From contig CAMFII010000010.1 in the NCBI GenBank assembly GCA_945952585.1, forward strand, positions 62,001-126,000: DNA of 64,000 nucleotides. The letters are read 5' to 3'. Origin of the DNA: an uncultured Rhodobacter sp. Lineage in GTDB: Bacteria; Pseudomonadota; Alphaproteobacteria; Rhodobacterales; Rhodobacteraceae. Positions 17,091-28,510 of this stretch are shown here, piece by piece. The notes beneath the pieces were generated by a model. It made no database searches and was not told the origin of the DNA. It worked only from the letters and a program-made list of their open reading frames with translations. The translations under genes and the position numbers were made by a program. How positions within the stretch are numbered: position 1 is the first letter of the stretch; each line of letters opens with the position of its first letter.

Positions 17091-18022
17091 GCCCTTTCCC
17101 GCGCGGGGCGGAAGCGTTCCGGCCCGCGCAGTCCGGCCTCGCCGGCGCTGCGGACCACCTCGGCCACCTGCGCGAGTTGTCGTGCAAAGGGGCTCGTCCG
17201 TCGCCAGACCATCCCGATGGTCCGGCTGGGCTGCGGCGCGCGGAACCGCGCGATCGCAACGGCGGCCGACCGTGTCTCGACCGGGACCGCCATATCGGGG
17301 ATCAGCGTGACACCGATGCCCGCCCCCACCATCTGCACCAGCGTCGAGAGCGAGCTTCCATCCAGAAGCTCGCGGGGCGGCGCGGCGGTCAGGTTGCAGA
17401 AGGACAGCGCCTGATCGCGAAAGCAGTGCCCCTCTTCCAGCAACAGGAGCCGCATCTCTCGCAGTCCCTCGCGGTCGGGGACCGGCTTGTTGCTGTCCGC
17501 AAGCGGGCGGACCAGCACGAACTCCTCCGAGAACAGAGCGACCTCGGTCAGCGCCGGTTCGGAGACCGGCAAGGCGACGATGGCCGCATCAAGCTTACCC
17601 TCATCCAGCTCCTGAACCAGCTTCGGCGTGATCGTCTCGCGCAGATGCAGGTCGAGATCCGGGTTCGTCTCGGTCAGGCGGCCGATGATGGACGGCAGAA
17701 GATAGGGCGCGACCGTCGGAATCACCCCAATCCGAAGCCGCCCCACCAGCCCGTCGCGCGAGGCGCGCGCCAGATCGCTCAACTCGTCGACTGACCGCAG
17801 GATGTCATGGACCCGACCGACAAATTCCTCGCCAAAGGAGGTCAGGCGCAACTGTCGCGCGCCGCGTTCGAACAGCTCGGTGCCGAGCGACTGCTCCAAT
17901 TCGCGGATCTGCATCGACAACGCCGGCTGGGAAATGGCGCAGGCATCGGCGGCGCGACCGAAATGGCGCAGGCGGGCCAGAGCGGCGAAATAGCGAAGCT
18001 GGCGGAGGGTCAGGTTGTTCAT
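17087..18022 (-). CDS. oxyR: Hydrogen peroxide sensor OxyR (LysR family)
   Basis: OxyR is the LysR-type activator of peroxide defence. The 311-residue protein has an N-terminal winged helix-turn-helix (about 1-60) and a C-terminal sensor domain. Cys200 and Cys209, in EEGHCFRDQALSFC, line up with the redox-active Cys199 and Cys208 of E. coli OxyR, so disulfide switching should be intact. It is divergent from katG with about 209 nt between the starts, the classic regulator-target layout. A LysR-type T-N11-A dyad overlaps its own start codon, hinting at autoregulation. Confidence 0.93.
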   Translation of the reverse strand: MNNLTLRQLRYFAALARLRHFGRAADACAISQPALSMQIRELEQSLGTELFERGARQLRLTSFGEEFVGRVHDILRSVDELSDLARASRDGLVGRLRIGVIPTVAPYLLPSIIGRLTETNPDLDLHLRETITPKLVQELDEGKLDAAIVALPVSEPALTEVALFSEEFVLVRPLADSNKPVPDREGLREMRLLLLEEGHCFRDQALSFCNLTAAPPRELLDGSSLSTLVQMVGAGIGVTLIPDMAVPVETRSAAVAIARFRAPQPSRTIGMVWRRTSPFARQLAQVAEVVRSAGEAGLRGPERFRPARERA

Positions 18023-18035
18023 AAGACGATCTTAT
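18021..18035. promoter_or_regulatory. LysR-type box at the oxyR start
   Basis: ATAAG-acgat-CTTAT is a perfect 15-bp dyad with the T-N11-A spacing of LysR-family sites. It overlaps the oxyR start codon (CAT at 18020-18022) and lies about 200 nt upstream of katG, fitting OxyR control of both genes. Confidence 0.5.
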
Positions 18036-18165
18036 CGCAGCAATCAGGAAATCCAACTTAATCTAATGACTAGCCTCTGATACTCCGGTGGCTGTGACGC
18101 GGGGGAGATGCGGTTCACGTCCCGGATGAGTCTGTTCCGCACGGCACTGTGTCATGCGGTCTTGA

Positions 18166-20451
<2,286 letters not shown>

Positions 20452-20469
20452 TCGCGGGCGACACCAGAT

Positions 20470-20500
20470 GCGGGCGCGGCAGTGTTGCCGCGCCCGCTTT
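20470..20500 (+). terminator. katG terminator
   Basis: A perfect 12-bp stem (GCGGGCGCGGCA at 20470-20481 and TGCCGCGCCCGC at 20486-20497) with a 4-nt GTGT loop is followed by TTT. Confidence 0.8.
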
Positions 20501-20593
20501 CATATCCTCAGGTCTTGATCCGGGCGCATCCTGCTTGCCAAAGTGGGACATGCCCCATGCCTGCCCAGCCCCCTGCCGGCCCGCCGGTGCGCC

Positions 20594-23293
20594 ATGACCC
20601 AGGACGAGTCCGGCTTTGTCGCTTTTCCGGCGCTCGCGGCAGGCGCACACCAGACCGCTGTGGCCGAGGTCGCCGCGCAATTCCGGACAGATGAGAGAGG
20701 CCTCGCCTCGGATGAGGCAGAGCGGCGGCTGTCGGTCTTCGGACCGAATGCCTTGCCCGAGGTCCGGCGGCGTGGCCCGTTCCTGCGCTTCCTCGCGCAG
20801 TTCAACAACGCCCTGATCTATTTCCTGCTGGCCAGCGCCGCGGCGGCGCTCGCGCTTGGCCATGGCATCGACGCAGGCGTGATCCTTGCCGTCGTGCTGT
20901 TGAATGCCACCGTAGGCGTGCTGCAGGAAGGAAAGGCGGAAGAGGCCCTGCGCGCGATTGGCAGCCTGATCGCGCCGCGGGCCTCGGTCCTGCGCGACGG
21001 GCAGCGCATAGGCGTGCCCGTGGCGGACCTTGTCCCCGGCGATGTCGTGCTGATCGAGGCGGGCGACCGCGTTCCCGCCGACCTGCGGCTTTTAAAGGCC
21101 CGGAGCCTCCTGATCGACGAGGCGATCCTGACCGGAGAGTCGGTGGCAAGCGCGAAGCAGGTTGCGCCTTCGCCGGCTGAAGGTTCCCTGGGCGACCGCC
21201 ACTCGATGGCCTGTTCCGGCACGCTGGTCGCGGCTGGCCAGGGAGCGGGGATCGTCGTTGCAACGGGCCTTTCGACGGAAATCGGCAAGATCAGCGCCCT
21301 GATCGGCTCGGTCGGGGACGTGACCACCCCGCTCCTGCGCCAGATCAACCGCTTCGGTCGCCGCTTCACCTGGTTCAGCCTGGCGCTTTCGGTCGCGCTC
21401 TTCGCCTTTGCCGTCGGCCTGCGCGGCTTCGGCTGGACCGAAGCGCTGATGGCCGTGGTAGCGCTGGCGGTCGGCATGATGCCCGAGGGGCTGCCTGCGG
21501 TCATCACCATCACCCTGGCGATCGGGGTCCGCCGCATGGCCGCGCGCCGCGCGGTGATCCGTCGGCTTCCGGCGGTCGAGACGCTTGGCGCGGTATCGAT
21601 CATCTGCTCGGACAAGACCGGCACGCTGACCCGCAACGAGATGACGGTCCGGCGGGTCGTGGCCGGGCACGAGACCACTGTTATCGGCGGAGCCGGATAT
21701 GACCCGGGCCCGCACGGGCTGGGCAGCGGTGCGGATCACGGGCCGACCCTGTCGCTGATCCGGGCGGCGACGCTTTGCAACGATGCGGTGCTGCGCGCCG
21801 ATCGTGGCTGGTCGGTCGAAGGCGATCCGATGGAAGGCGCGCTGGTGACGCTGGCCCACAAGGCGGGCTTCGATCCCGCCAACGAACGCGATGAATGGCA
21901 GCGGATCGACGAGATTCCCTTCGATGCCAAGCACCGCTTCATGGCAACGCTGCACCGGATGCCCTACGAACAGCGCATCATCTTCGTGAAGGGCGCGCCC
22001 GAGCAGGTTCTGGCGACGTGCAGCCGGCAGGAAACGGCGACCGGCACCGAACCCGTCGACAGCGCCTTCTGGACCGCCCGCATCGCCGAAGCGGCGAGCC
22101 AGGGCGAGCGCGTGCTTGCCTTCGCCACCCATGCCCTGACCGACGGCCGGACCACGCTCGGCTTCGAGGATCTGCGCGAGGGACTGACCTTCCTCGGCAT
22201 CGTCGGCCTCATCGACCCGCCCCGGGACGAAGTCATCCGCGCCATCGCCGAATGCCGCTCGGCCGGGATCGGGGTCAGGATGATCACCGGCGACCATGCC
22301 GAGACGGCGCTGGCCATCGCCCGCCAGCTCGATCTGTCGGACGATCCGAAGGTCCTGACCGGGCAGGATCTGGACCGGCTGTCCGACGCGGACTTTGCCG
22401 CCGCCATCGCCGACGTCACCGTCTTTGCCCGCACCAGCCCGTCCCACAAGCTGCGCATCGTCCAGGCACTTCAGGCCGAGGGGCGGATCGTCGCGATGAC
22501 CGGCGATGGCGTGAACGACGCCCCGTCGCTGAAACAGGCGGATGTCGGGATCGCCATGGGGATCAAGGGGACCGAGGCGGCGAAGGAAGCGGCACAGATG
22601 GTGCTGCTCGACGACAACTTCGCCTCGATCGTCGCGGCAGTGAAGGAAGGGCGCACCGTTCAGGACAACATCCGCAAGGTGGTGGCCTGGACCCTGCCCA
22701 CCAATGGAGGCGAGGCGCTGATCATCATCGCCGCGATCCTTCTTGGCTTCGTCCTTCCTATGACGCCGGTCCAGATCCTGTGGGTCAACCTGCTGACCGA
22801 GGGCACGCTCGGCCTTGTGTTGGCCTTCGAGCCGCCCGAACCGGGGGTGATGCAGCGCCCGCCGCGCCGGGCCGATGCCGCGCTTCTATCCCGGTTCCTG
22901 CTCTGGCGGATCGTCTTCGTCACCGCGCTGTTCACGGCGATCTGCCTGGCCACGTTCTTTGTCGCACTCGATCAGGGCCGCGACCTGGAAACCGCGCGAA
23001 CTGCGGTCGTCAACATGCTGGTCGTGCTGGAGATTTCGTATCTCTTCTCTGTCCGCTATCTGCACCGGAGCTCTTTTTCGCTGACCGGCGTGAGGAGAAC
23101 GCGGCCCGTCCTCGCCGCCGTCACGGTGGTCGTGGCGGGACAACTCGCCTTCACCTATGTCCCGGCGCTGCAGAACATCTTCGGCTCACGACGCTTGAGC
23201 GTGACCGACGGTGCGATCATCCTGGCGATGGGCGCGGCATCGCTGGTGCTCCTCGAGGTCGAGAAGCTCCTGCTGCGCCGATACTTCGGCTGA
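20594..23293 (+). CDS. P2-type cation-transporting ATPase
   Basis: This is an 899-residue P-type ATPase of the P2 (Ca2+/Na+ pump-like) group. It has an N-terminal cation ATPase domain (DERGLASDEAERRLSVFGPN), the actuator TGES at 180-183, MPEGLPAVITITLA in the membrane ion-binding helix, the phosphorylated Asp340 in DKTGTLT and TGDGVNDAPSLKQADVG at the hinge. There are about ten membrane segments and no N-terminal HMA domain, so it is not a heavy-metal pump. The ion cannot be read from sequence; Ca2+ or Na+ is the family expectation. The start is uncertain: an in-frame ATG at 20543 would add 17 residues. A copZ-like gene lies convergently downstream. Confidence 0.88.
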   Translation: MTQDESGFVAFPALAAGAHQTAVAEVAAQFRTDERGLASDEAERRLSVFGPNALPEVRRRGPFLRFLAQFNNALIYFLLASAAAALALGHGIDAGVILAVVLLNATVGVLQEGKAEEALRAIGSLIAPRASVLRDGQRIGVPVADLVPGDVVLIEAGDRVPADLRLLKARSLLIDEAILTGESVASAKQVAPSPAEGSLGDRHSMACSGTLVAAGQGAGIVVATGLSTEIGKISALIGSVGDVTTPLLRQINRFGRRFTWFSLALSVALFAFAVGLRGFGWTEALMAVVALAVGMMPEGLPAVITITLAIGVRRMAARRAVIRRLPAVETLGAVSIICSDKTGTLTRNEMTVRRVVAGHETTVIGGAGYDPGPHGLGSGADHGPTLSLIRAATLCNDAVLRADRGWSVEGDPMEGALVTLAHKAGFDPANERDEWQRIDEIPFDAKHRFMATLHRMPYEQRIIFVKGAPEQVLATCSRQETATGTEPVDSAFWTARIAEAASQGERVLAFATHALTDGRTTLGFEDLREGLTFLGIVGLIDPPRDEVIRAIAECRSAGIGVRMITGDHAETALAIARQLDLSDDPKVLTGQDLDRLSDADFAAAIADVTVFARTSPSHKLRIVQALQAEGRIVAMTGDGVNDAPSLKQADVGIAMGIKGTEAAKEAAQMVLLDDNFASIVAAVKEGRTVQDNIRKVVAWTLPTNGGEALIIIAAILLGFVLPMTPVQILWVNLLTEGTLGLVLAFEPPEPGVMQRPPRRADAALLSRFLLWRIVFVTALFTAICLATFFVALDQGRDLETARTAVVNMLVVLEISYLFSVRYLHRSSFSLTGVRRTRPVLAAVTVVVAGQLAFTYVPALQNIFGSRRLSVTDGAIILAMGAASLVLLEVEKLLLRRYFG

Positions 23294-23306
23294 GCGGCGC
23301 GGCGAC

Positions 23307-23495
23307 TCAGGCCGCTTCGAAGCCCGCTTCGGCCAGAGCCGCGACGACGGCCTGACGATCCGCCCCGGTCTTGACCTCGACATTGCGGGTGTCGAGATCG
23401 GCCTTGACCTCGGCGGCGGGGTCGATGCCCTGGATTGCGCGCGTTACCCCGCGGACGCAGCCGCCGCAGGTCATGTTTTCGACGTGGAACTGCAT
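23307..23495 (-). CDS. copZ: CopZ-like copper chaperone (single HMA domain)
   Basis: This 62-residue protein is one heavy-metal-associated domain with the metal-binding motif MTCGGC (Cys10 and Cys13) and the usual beta-alpha-beta length, so it is probably a cytosolic Cu+ chaperone for CopA. The ATG at 23495 follows an AGGAGG ribosome site; a longer reading from 23570 lacks one. It is divergent from copA and has its own CueR-type promoter in the shared 166-nt gap. Its 3' end faces that of the P2-type ATPase gene. Confidence 0.88.
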   Translation of the reverse strand: MQFHVENMTCGGCVRGVTRAIQGIDPAAEVKADLDTRNVEVKTGADRQAVVAALAEAGFEAA

Positions 23496-23527
23496 GATTT
23501 GCCTCCTGGCTCGAATGGTGTTCCCAA

Positions 23528-23558
23528 GAGATAGGGCTTCCCACAATGGCAAGGTCAA
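23528..23558 (-). promoter_or_regulatory. CueR-type promoter for the copZ-like gene
   Basis: On the minus strand, -35 TTGACC (23558-23553) and -10 TATCTC (23533-23528) are separated by 19 nt, the long spacer typical of MerR-family activation. The spacer contains CTTGCCATTGTGGGAAG, resembling the CueR dyad. Confidence 0.8.
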
Positions 23559-23595
23559 GAGCCAAACCAATTTTTGACTTGCCGCAAATCAGCCC

Positions 23596-23626
23596 TTGAC
23601 CTTCCCATCATTGGAAACCTTATTTC
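23596..23626 (+). promoter_or_regulatory. CueR-type promoter for copA
   Basis: -35 TTGACC (23596-23601) and -10 TATTTC (23621-23626) are separated by 19 nt, with a CueR-like dyad CTTCCCATCATTGGAAAC in the spacer. It faces away from the copZ promoter 37 nt to the left, so CueR likely switches both genes on together. Confidence 0.78.
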
Positions 23627-23661
23627 CAGCAGCGGAAGACATCCACGAAAGGAGTCCCGCC

Positions 23662-26139
23662 ATGACCAGACATGAAAAACCCGCAGCCGAAGCCGAGCGC
23701 GTCGTGCTCGACATCGAAGGCATGACTTGCGCCTCTTGCGTGGGGCGGGTGGAGCGCGCGCTCAAGGCGGTGCCGGGGGTCGAGGGCGCCTCGGTCAACC
23801 TTGCCACCGAACGGGCCGAGATCACGGGGCCCGCGCTGGACCGCGAGGCGCTGATCCGGTCGGTCGAAACGGCGGGTTACGACGTGCGCCGCCCACCCGT
23901 CGATCTGGCGATCGAGGGGATGACTTGTGCCTCCTGCGTCGCGCGGGTGGAAAAGGCGCTGGTCGCGGTGCCGGGCGTCACCTCGGCGGCCGTCAACCTT
24001 GCGACCGAACGGGCGACTGTCGCCGGCACCGCCGATCCTGCGGCCCTGATCGCGGCAGTCGAGAAGGCCGGATACGATGCCCGGGTGGCGGCCGCGGCCG
24101 GGGCAGCCATGTCCGAAACCGCGGAACGTCGCGCCGCCGAGGAAATCACCTTGAAGCGCGACCTCCTGATCGCCGCAGCGCTGACGCTGCCGGTCTTCGC
24201 GCTGGAAATGGGATCGCACCTGTTCATGGCCGTCCACATGGCGGTGATGAACACGATCGGGACGCAGAACAGCTGGTATCTGCAATTCGCCCTGACCACC
24301 GCCGTCCTGCTTGGCCCCGGCCTGCGCTTCTATCGCAAGGGCCTGCCCGCGCTGGCGCGGATGGCGCCCGACATGAACAGCCTTGTCGCCGTCGGCACGC
24401 TCGCCGCCTATGGCTATTCGCTGGTTGCGACCTTCCTGCCCGGCCTGCTGCCTGCCGGCACGGTCAATGTCTATTACGAGGCCGCGGCGGTGATCGTGAC
24501 GCTGATCCTTTTCGGCCGCTGGCTTGAAGCACGGGCCAAGGGTCGCACGTCCGAGGCGATCCGGCGGCTGGTGGGCCTGCAACCGAAGACCGCGCGCGTG
24601 CGGCGCGGGGCAGAAGTGGTCGAGCTGCCCGTGGCCGAGCTTCGCACCGGCGATCTGGTCGAGGTGCGACCGGGCGAGCGCGTTCCGGTCGACGGCACCG
24701 TGACCGAAGGCGAAAGCTGGATCGACGAAAGCATGATCACGGGAGAGCCGTTGCCCGTGGCCAAGACCACCGGAGCCCAGGTCACCGGCGGCACGGTCAA
24801 CCAGACCGGCGCCTTCAGCTTCCGCGCGACCGCCGTGGGCGAGGCGACGATGCTTTCGCAGATCATCCGCATGGTCGAAGAGGCGCAGGGCGGAAAGCTT
24901 CCGATCCAGACGCTGGTCGACCGGGTGACGCTGTGGTTCGTGCCCGCCGTCATGGCATTGTCGCTGCTGACCTTCGCCCTCTGGCTGGCCTTCGGCCCCT
25001 CACCCGCGCTGACCTTCGCGCTGGTCAATGCCGTTGCCGTCCTCATCATCGCCTGCCCCTGTGCGATGGGTCTTGCCACGCCGACCTCGATCATGGTCGG
25101 CACCGGGCGCGGCGCCGAACTGGGCGTGCTGTTCCGCAAGGGCGAAGCGTTGCAGGCGTTGCAGGATGTCTCGGTCGTCGCGCTGGACAAGACCGGCACG
25201 CTGACCGAAGGCCATCCGCGCCTGACCGACCTGACGCTCGCCCCCGGCTTCGACCGAGCCGCGGTGCTTGCAGCGGTCGCCGCCGTCGAGGCCCGGTCCG
25301 AGCACCCGATCGCCCGCGCGCTGGTCGAGGCAGCCATCGCCGAAGGACTGACAGTGCCAGAGGTGACCGAGTTCACCTCGGTCACAGGTTACGGTGTGAC
25401 GGCGAAGACCGGCGGAACGACGGTCGCCGTGGGCGCCGATCGCTACATGGCGAAGCTGGGGCTCGATCCGGCGGTCTTTTCCGCCGAAGCCGAACGACTG
25501 GCAACCGAGGCCTGTTCCCCGCTTTATGCTGCAATCGACGGACAGCTGGCGGCGATCCTCGCCGTGGCCGATCCGGAGAAGGAGACGACGCCCGAGGCGA
25601 TCCGTGCCCTCCATGCCCTTGGCCTGAAGGTCGCGATGGTGACGGGCGACAATGCCCGCACGGCCGAGGCCATCGCCCGCAAGATCGGCATCGACGAGGT
25701 CGTGGCCGAGGTCCTGCCCGAAGGCAAGGTCGCCGCGGTGCGCCGGCTGAAGCAGAGGGGCCGGCTTGCCTTTGTCGGTGATGGCATCAACGACGCCCCG
25801 GCGCTGGCCGAGGCGGATGTGGGCCTCGCCGTCGGCACCGGGACGGACATCGCGATCGAGGCGGCAGATGTGGTGCTGATGTCGGGACGGCTGACAGGCG
25901 TTTCGGATGCGATCGCGCTGTCGAAGGCGACGATGCGCAACATCCGGGAAAACCTGTTCTGGGCCTTCGCCTACAACACTGCGCTGATCCCGCTCGCGGC
26001 GGGGGTGCTGTGGCCGGCCTATGGCATCCTGCTGTCGCCCGCGGTCGCGGCCGGGGCGATGGCGATGTCGTCTGTCTTTGTCCTTGGCAACGCGCTGCGG
26101 TTGCGGCGCTTTGCCCCCCAACAGGAGCTCCGGGCATGA
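23662..26139 (+). CDS. copA: Copper-exporting P1B-type ATPase CopA
   Basis: CopA pumps Cu+ out of the cytoplasm. The 825-residue protein has two N-terminal HMA domains (GMTCASC with Cys23/Cys26 and Cys89/Cys92), the actuator MITGEPLP, the intramembrane CPC motif at 465-467 ([12 protein letters not shown]), the phosphorylated Asp509 in DKTGTLTEG and [16 protein letters not shown]. Length and membrane layout are normal. The ATG at 23662 follows AAAGGAG; the longer in-frame start at 23596 falls on the promoter itself. The stop overlaps the cueR start (ATGA), so pump and regulator are co-translated. Confidence 0.95.
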   Translation: MTRHEKPAAEAERVVLDIEGMTCASCVGRVERALKAVPGVEGASVNLATERAEITGPALDREALIRSVETAGYDVRRPPVDLAIEGMTCASCVARVEKALVAVPGVTSAAVNLATERATVAGTADPAALIAAVEKAGYDARVAAAAGAAMSETAERRAAEEITLKRDLLIAAALTLPVFALEMGSHLFMAVHMAVMNTIGTQNSWYLQFALTTAVLLGPGLRFYRKGLPALARMAPDMNSLVAVGTLAAYGYSLVATFLPGLLPAGTVNVYYEAAAVIVTLILFGRWLEARAKGRTSEAIRRLVGLQPKTARVRRGAEVVELPVAELRTGDLVEVRPGERVPVDGTVTEGESWIDESMITGEPLPVAKTTGAQVTGGTVNQTGAFSFRATAVGEATMLSQIIRMVEEAQGGKLPIQTLVDRVTLWFVPAVMALSLLTFALWLAFGPSPALTFALVNAVAVLIIACPCAMGLATPTSIMVGTGRGAELGVLFRKGEALQALQDVSVVALDKTGTLTEGHPRLTDLTLAPGFDRAAVLAAVAAVEARSEHPIARALVEAAIAEGLTVPEVTEFTSVTGYGVTAKTGGTTVAVGADRYMAKLGLDPAVFSAEAERLATEACSPLYAAIDGQLAAILAVADPEKETTPEAIRALHALGLKVAMVTGDNARTAEAIARKIGIDEVVAEVLPEGKVAAVRRLKQRGRLAFVGDGINDAPALAEADVGLAVGTGTDIAIEAADVVLMSGRLTGVSDAIALSKATMRNIRENLFWAFAYNTALIPLAAGVLWPAYGILLSPAVAAGAMAMSSVFVLGNALRLRRFAPQQELRA

Positions 26140-26552
26140 ATATCGGGGAAGCCGCCCGCGCGTCGGGCGTGTCGGCGAAGATGATCCGCTATTATGAGTC
26201 GATTGGTCTCGTCCCGGAAGCGGCGCGGACGCAGTCAGGCTACCGCACCTACGGCAATACCGAAGTGCAGATCCTGCGCTTCATCCGCCGCGGGCGCGAT
26301 CTGGGCTTTCCGGTCGAAACCATCAACACGCTGCTGGCGCTGTGGCGCGACCGCAGCCGCCACAGCGCGGACGTGAAGCGGCTGGCGCTGGATCATGTGT
26401 CCGAACTGGAGCGGAAGATCACCGAGATGCAGGCGATGGCCGACACTTTGCGCCATCTGGCCCATACCTGCGCCGGTGACGGCCGGCCGGACTGCCCGAT
26501 CCTCGATGATCTGGGCGGCATGGCTGGCAAGGCCTCGGCGTCCTGTTGCTAG
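26136..26552 (+). CDS. cueR: Copper-responsive MerR-family regulator CueR
   Basis: CueR senses Cu+ and activates copper-efflux promoters with 19-nt spacers by DNA distortion. The 138-residue protein has the MerR helix-turn-helix ([28 protein letters not shown]), a dimerisation helix and the metal-binding loop with Cys112 and Cys120 ([11 protein letters not shown]), the same positions as in E. coli CueR. It ends in a Cys pair. It is coupled to copA by an ATGA overlap, and two matching promoters lie upstream of copA and copZ. Confidence 0.93.
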   Translation: MNIGEAARASGVSAKMIRYYESIGLVPEAARTQSGYRTYGNTEVQILRFIRRGRDLGFPVETINTLLALWRDRSRHSADVKRLALDHVSELERKITEMQAMADTLRHLAHTCAGDGRPDCPILDDLGGMAGKASASCC

Positions 26553-26622
26553 GCGTTGCCGAGGCCCGCATCGCCACCGCCGGTTGCCGGGAGGATGGCG
26601 TCCGGGCGACAATGTTCGTCTT

Positions 26623-26643
26623 CCCCGTCCATTCGGGACGGGG
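26623..26643. terminator. Hairpin between cueR and a DUF1127 gene
   Basis: CCCCGTCC (26623-26630) and GGACGGGG (26636-26643) form a perfect 8-bp stem around a 5-nt loop in the gap between two convergent genes. It may work in both directions. Confidence 0.5.
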
Positions 26644-26650
26644 ACGAAGA

Positions 26651-26863
26651 TCAGGCGCGACGCGCGGCGTCCAGCGCAATGTCCTCGATCATGAAGCGGG
26701 TGATGCCGAGATCGGCAAGGTCACGGTCGCTCATCGCTTCGAGTTCGCTGCGGGTTTGCGCGTAAACGCGGATTTCCGTGATCTTGCGCGTAACGGCTTC
26801 CTTCACCCGGACGAAAACGCCGGTCGAAGCGTGCGAACCGCGATGTGCTACGGAAATGGTCAT
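26651..26863 (-). CDS. DUF1127 protein (short type)
   Basis: This 70-residue protein ends in the DUF1127 motif (YAQTRSELEAMSDRDLADLGITRFMIEDIA). It begins MTISVAHRGSHAS and carries a basic amphipathic middle (FVRVKEAVTRKITEIR). The ATG at 26863 has a GAAAGGAC ribosome site; the longer start at 26884 is less likely. The family is linked to small-RNA, phosphate or stress roles in some alphaproteobacteria, but no function can be assigned here. It is convergent with cueR and divergent from surE. Confidence 0.78.
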   Translation of the reverse strand: MTISVAHRGSHASTGVFVRVKEAVTRKITEIRVYAQTRSELEAMSDRDLADLGITRFMIEDIALDAARRA

Positions 26864-27086
26864 GGTCTTGTCCTTTCGACGCAAGTGGCTTCAATCCACT
26901 TTCTGCATTGCAGCATATAGGTATGCGCCGCTGACTTTAATCCATGCATTCAGAAGAACTGCCATGCGCCATGCGCATGGCTTGGACCCACCCCGCCCTG
27001 CTGCCGCACCACCGCCCCGGCCTTGGCCGCTTTACGGCAGAGACGCCCTCGTCTAATCAGGAAACGGACGGCGAAAAGGCAGGCGG

Positions 27087-27872
27087 ATGCGCATTCTCAT
27101 CACCAATGACGACGGCATCAACGCTCCTGGGCTCGAGGTGCTGAGCCAGATCGCCACCGAACTCGCTGGACCGGATGGCGAGGTCTGGACCGTCGCCCCG
27201 GCCTTCGAGCAGTCGGGCGTCGGCCACTGCATCAGCTACACCCACCCGATGATGATCGCCAAGCTTGGTGAACGCCGTTACGCGGCCGAGGGCAGCCCGG
27301 CGGACTGCGTGCTGGCGGCGCTTTACGACGTGCTCGACGGGAACTGGCCGGACCTCGTGCTGTCCGGCGTGAACCGCGGCAACAATGCCGGCGAGAACGT
27401 GCTTTATTCCGGAACGATCGGCGGGGCGATGGAAGCGGCACTGCAAGGGATCCCGGCTATCGCGCTGTCGCAGTTCATGGGAAGCGCGACCGAGCGGCTG
27501 GATGACCCCTTCGAAGCCGCGCGCATCCACGGCGCAGACCTGATCCGCCGCCTGCTGGAACGGGGGCATTGGGACGAAACCGATTACCGCCTGTTCTACA
27601 ATGTGAACTTCCCGCCGGTCGGGGCCGCTGCCGTCAAGGGCTCGCGCGTTGCCGCGCAGGGCTTCCGCCGCGACACCTCGTTCTCGGTCGAGCCGCACAT
27701 GTCGCCTTCGGGCCGGCGGTTCCTGTGGATCAAGGGTGGCGCGCAGCACCGCCCTACCCTTCCCGGCACGGATGTGGCGGTGAACCTGGATGGCTATATC
27801 TCGGTCACGCCGATGCGCGCGGACCTGACGGCGCATGACCGGCTGCGCGATCTGGAGGCGGCGCTCGGATGA
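27087..27872 (+). CDS. surE: 5'-nucleotidase SurE
   Basis: SurE is a metal-dependent 5'/3'-nucleotidase linked to stationary-phase survival. The 261-residue protein opens with the metal-binding [14 protein letters not shown] (Asp8, Asp9), then [12 protein letters not shown] and [28 protein letters not shown], the phosphatase signature. It overlaps pcm by 4 nt; surE-pcm-nlpD is a conserved arrangement in proteobacteria and supports all three calls. The 200 nt upstream contain no further gene. Confidence 0.95.
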   Translation: MRILITNDDGINAPGLEVLSQIATELAGPDGEVWTVAPAFEQSGVGHCISYTHPMMIAKLGERRYAAEGSPADCVLAALYDVLDGNWPDLVLSGVNRGNNAGENVLYSGTIGGAMEAALQGIPAIALSQFMGSATERLDDPFEAARIHGADLIRRLLERGHWDETDYRLFYNVNFPPVGAAAVKGSRVAAQGFRRDTSFSVEPHMSPSGRRFLWIKGGAQHRPTLPGTDVAVNLDGYISVTPMRADLTAHDRLRDLEAALG

Positions 27873-28510
27873 CGGATGCCGCGGAGCAGAAGATGCGCTT
27901 TCTCTACGCACTCCGCTCCAAGGGCGTGACCGACGCACGGGTTCTCTCGGCGATGGAAAAGATCGACCGCGGCCTGTTCGTGCGCGGCCTCTTCGCCGAT
28001 CGCGCTTACGAGGACATGCCGCTGCCGATTTCCTGCGGGCAGACGATCAGCCAGCCCTCGGTCGTCGGGCTGATGACACAGGCCTTGCATGTCGGCCCGC
28101 GCGATACCGTGCTCGAGGTCGGAACCGGCTCGGGCTATCAGGCGGCGATCCTCAGTCTGCTGGCGCGACGGGTCTACACGGTCGACCGCCACCGCCGGCT
28201 GGTGCGCGAGGCGCAGGAGATCTTCCGCAAGCTGGATCTGGTGAACATCACCGCATTGACGGCCGATGGCAGCTTCGGGCTGCCGGATCAGGCCCCGTTC
28301 GACCGCATCATCGTCACCGCCGCCGCCGAGGACCCGCCGGGCCCGCTCTTGGCGCAGTTGAAGATCGGCGGTATCATGGTGCTTCCGGTCGGGCAGTCCG
28401 ATGCGGTGCAGAGCCTGATCAAGGTCACGCGGACCGAGGCGGGCTTCGAATATGAGGAACTTCGCCCGGTGCGTTTTGTGCCGCTGGTCGAAGGACTGGC
28501 ATCGGAATGA
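27869..28510 (+). CDS. pcm: Protein-L-isoaspartate O-methyltransferase Pcm
   Basis: Pcm repairs isoaspartyl residues in damaged proteins using SAM. The 213-residue protein has the usual size, with the family stretch [22 protein letters not shown] (about 51-72) and SAM motif [16 protein letters not shown] (about 82-96), then the [27 protein letters not shown] region. It overlaps surE and the downstream lipoprotein gene by 4 nt each, so the three are probably one transcript. Confidence 0.95.
   Translation: MTDAAEQKMRFLYALRSKGVTDARVLSAMEKIDRGLFVRGLFADRAYEDMPLPISCGQTISQPSVVGLMTQALHVGPRDTVLEVGTGSGYQAAILSLLARRVYTVDRHRRLVREAQEIFRKLDLVNITALTADGSFGLPDQAPFDRIIVTAAAEDPPGPLLAQLKIGGIMVLPVGQSDAVQSLIKVTRTEAGFEYEELRPVRFVPLVEGLASE

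Noticed and set aside
26778-27056. Forward frame upstream of surE
   Set aside because: It overlaps the 5' end of the DUF1127 gene on the other strand, and its translation resembles no protein family.
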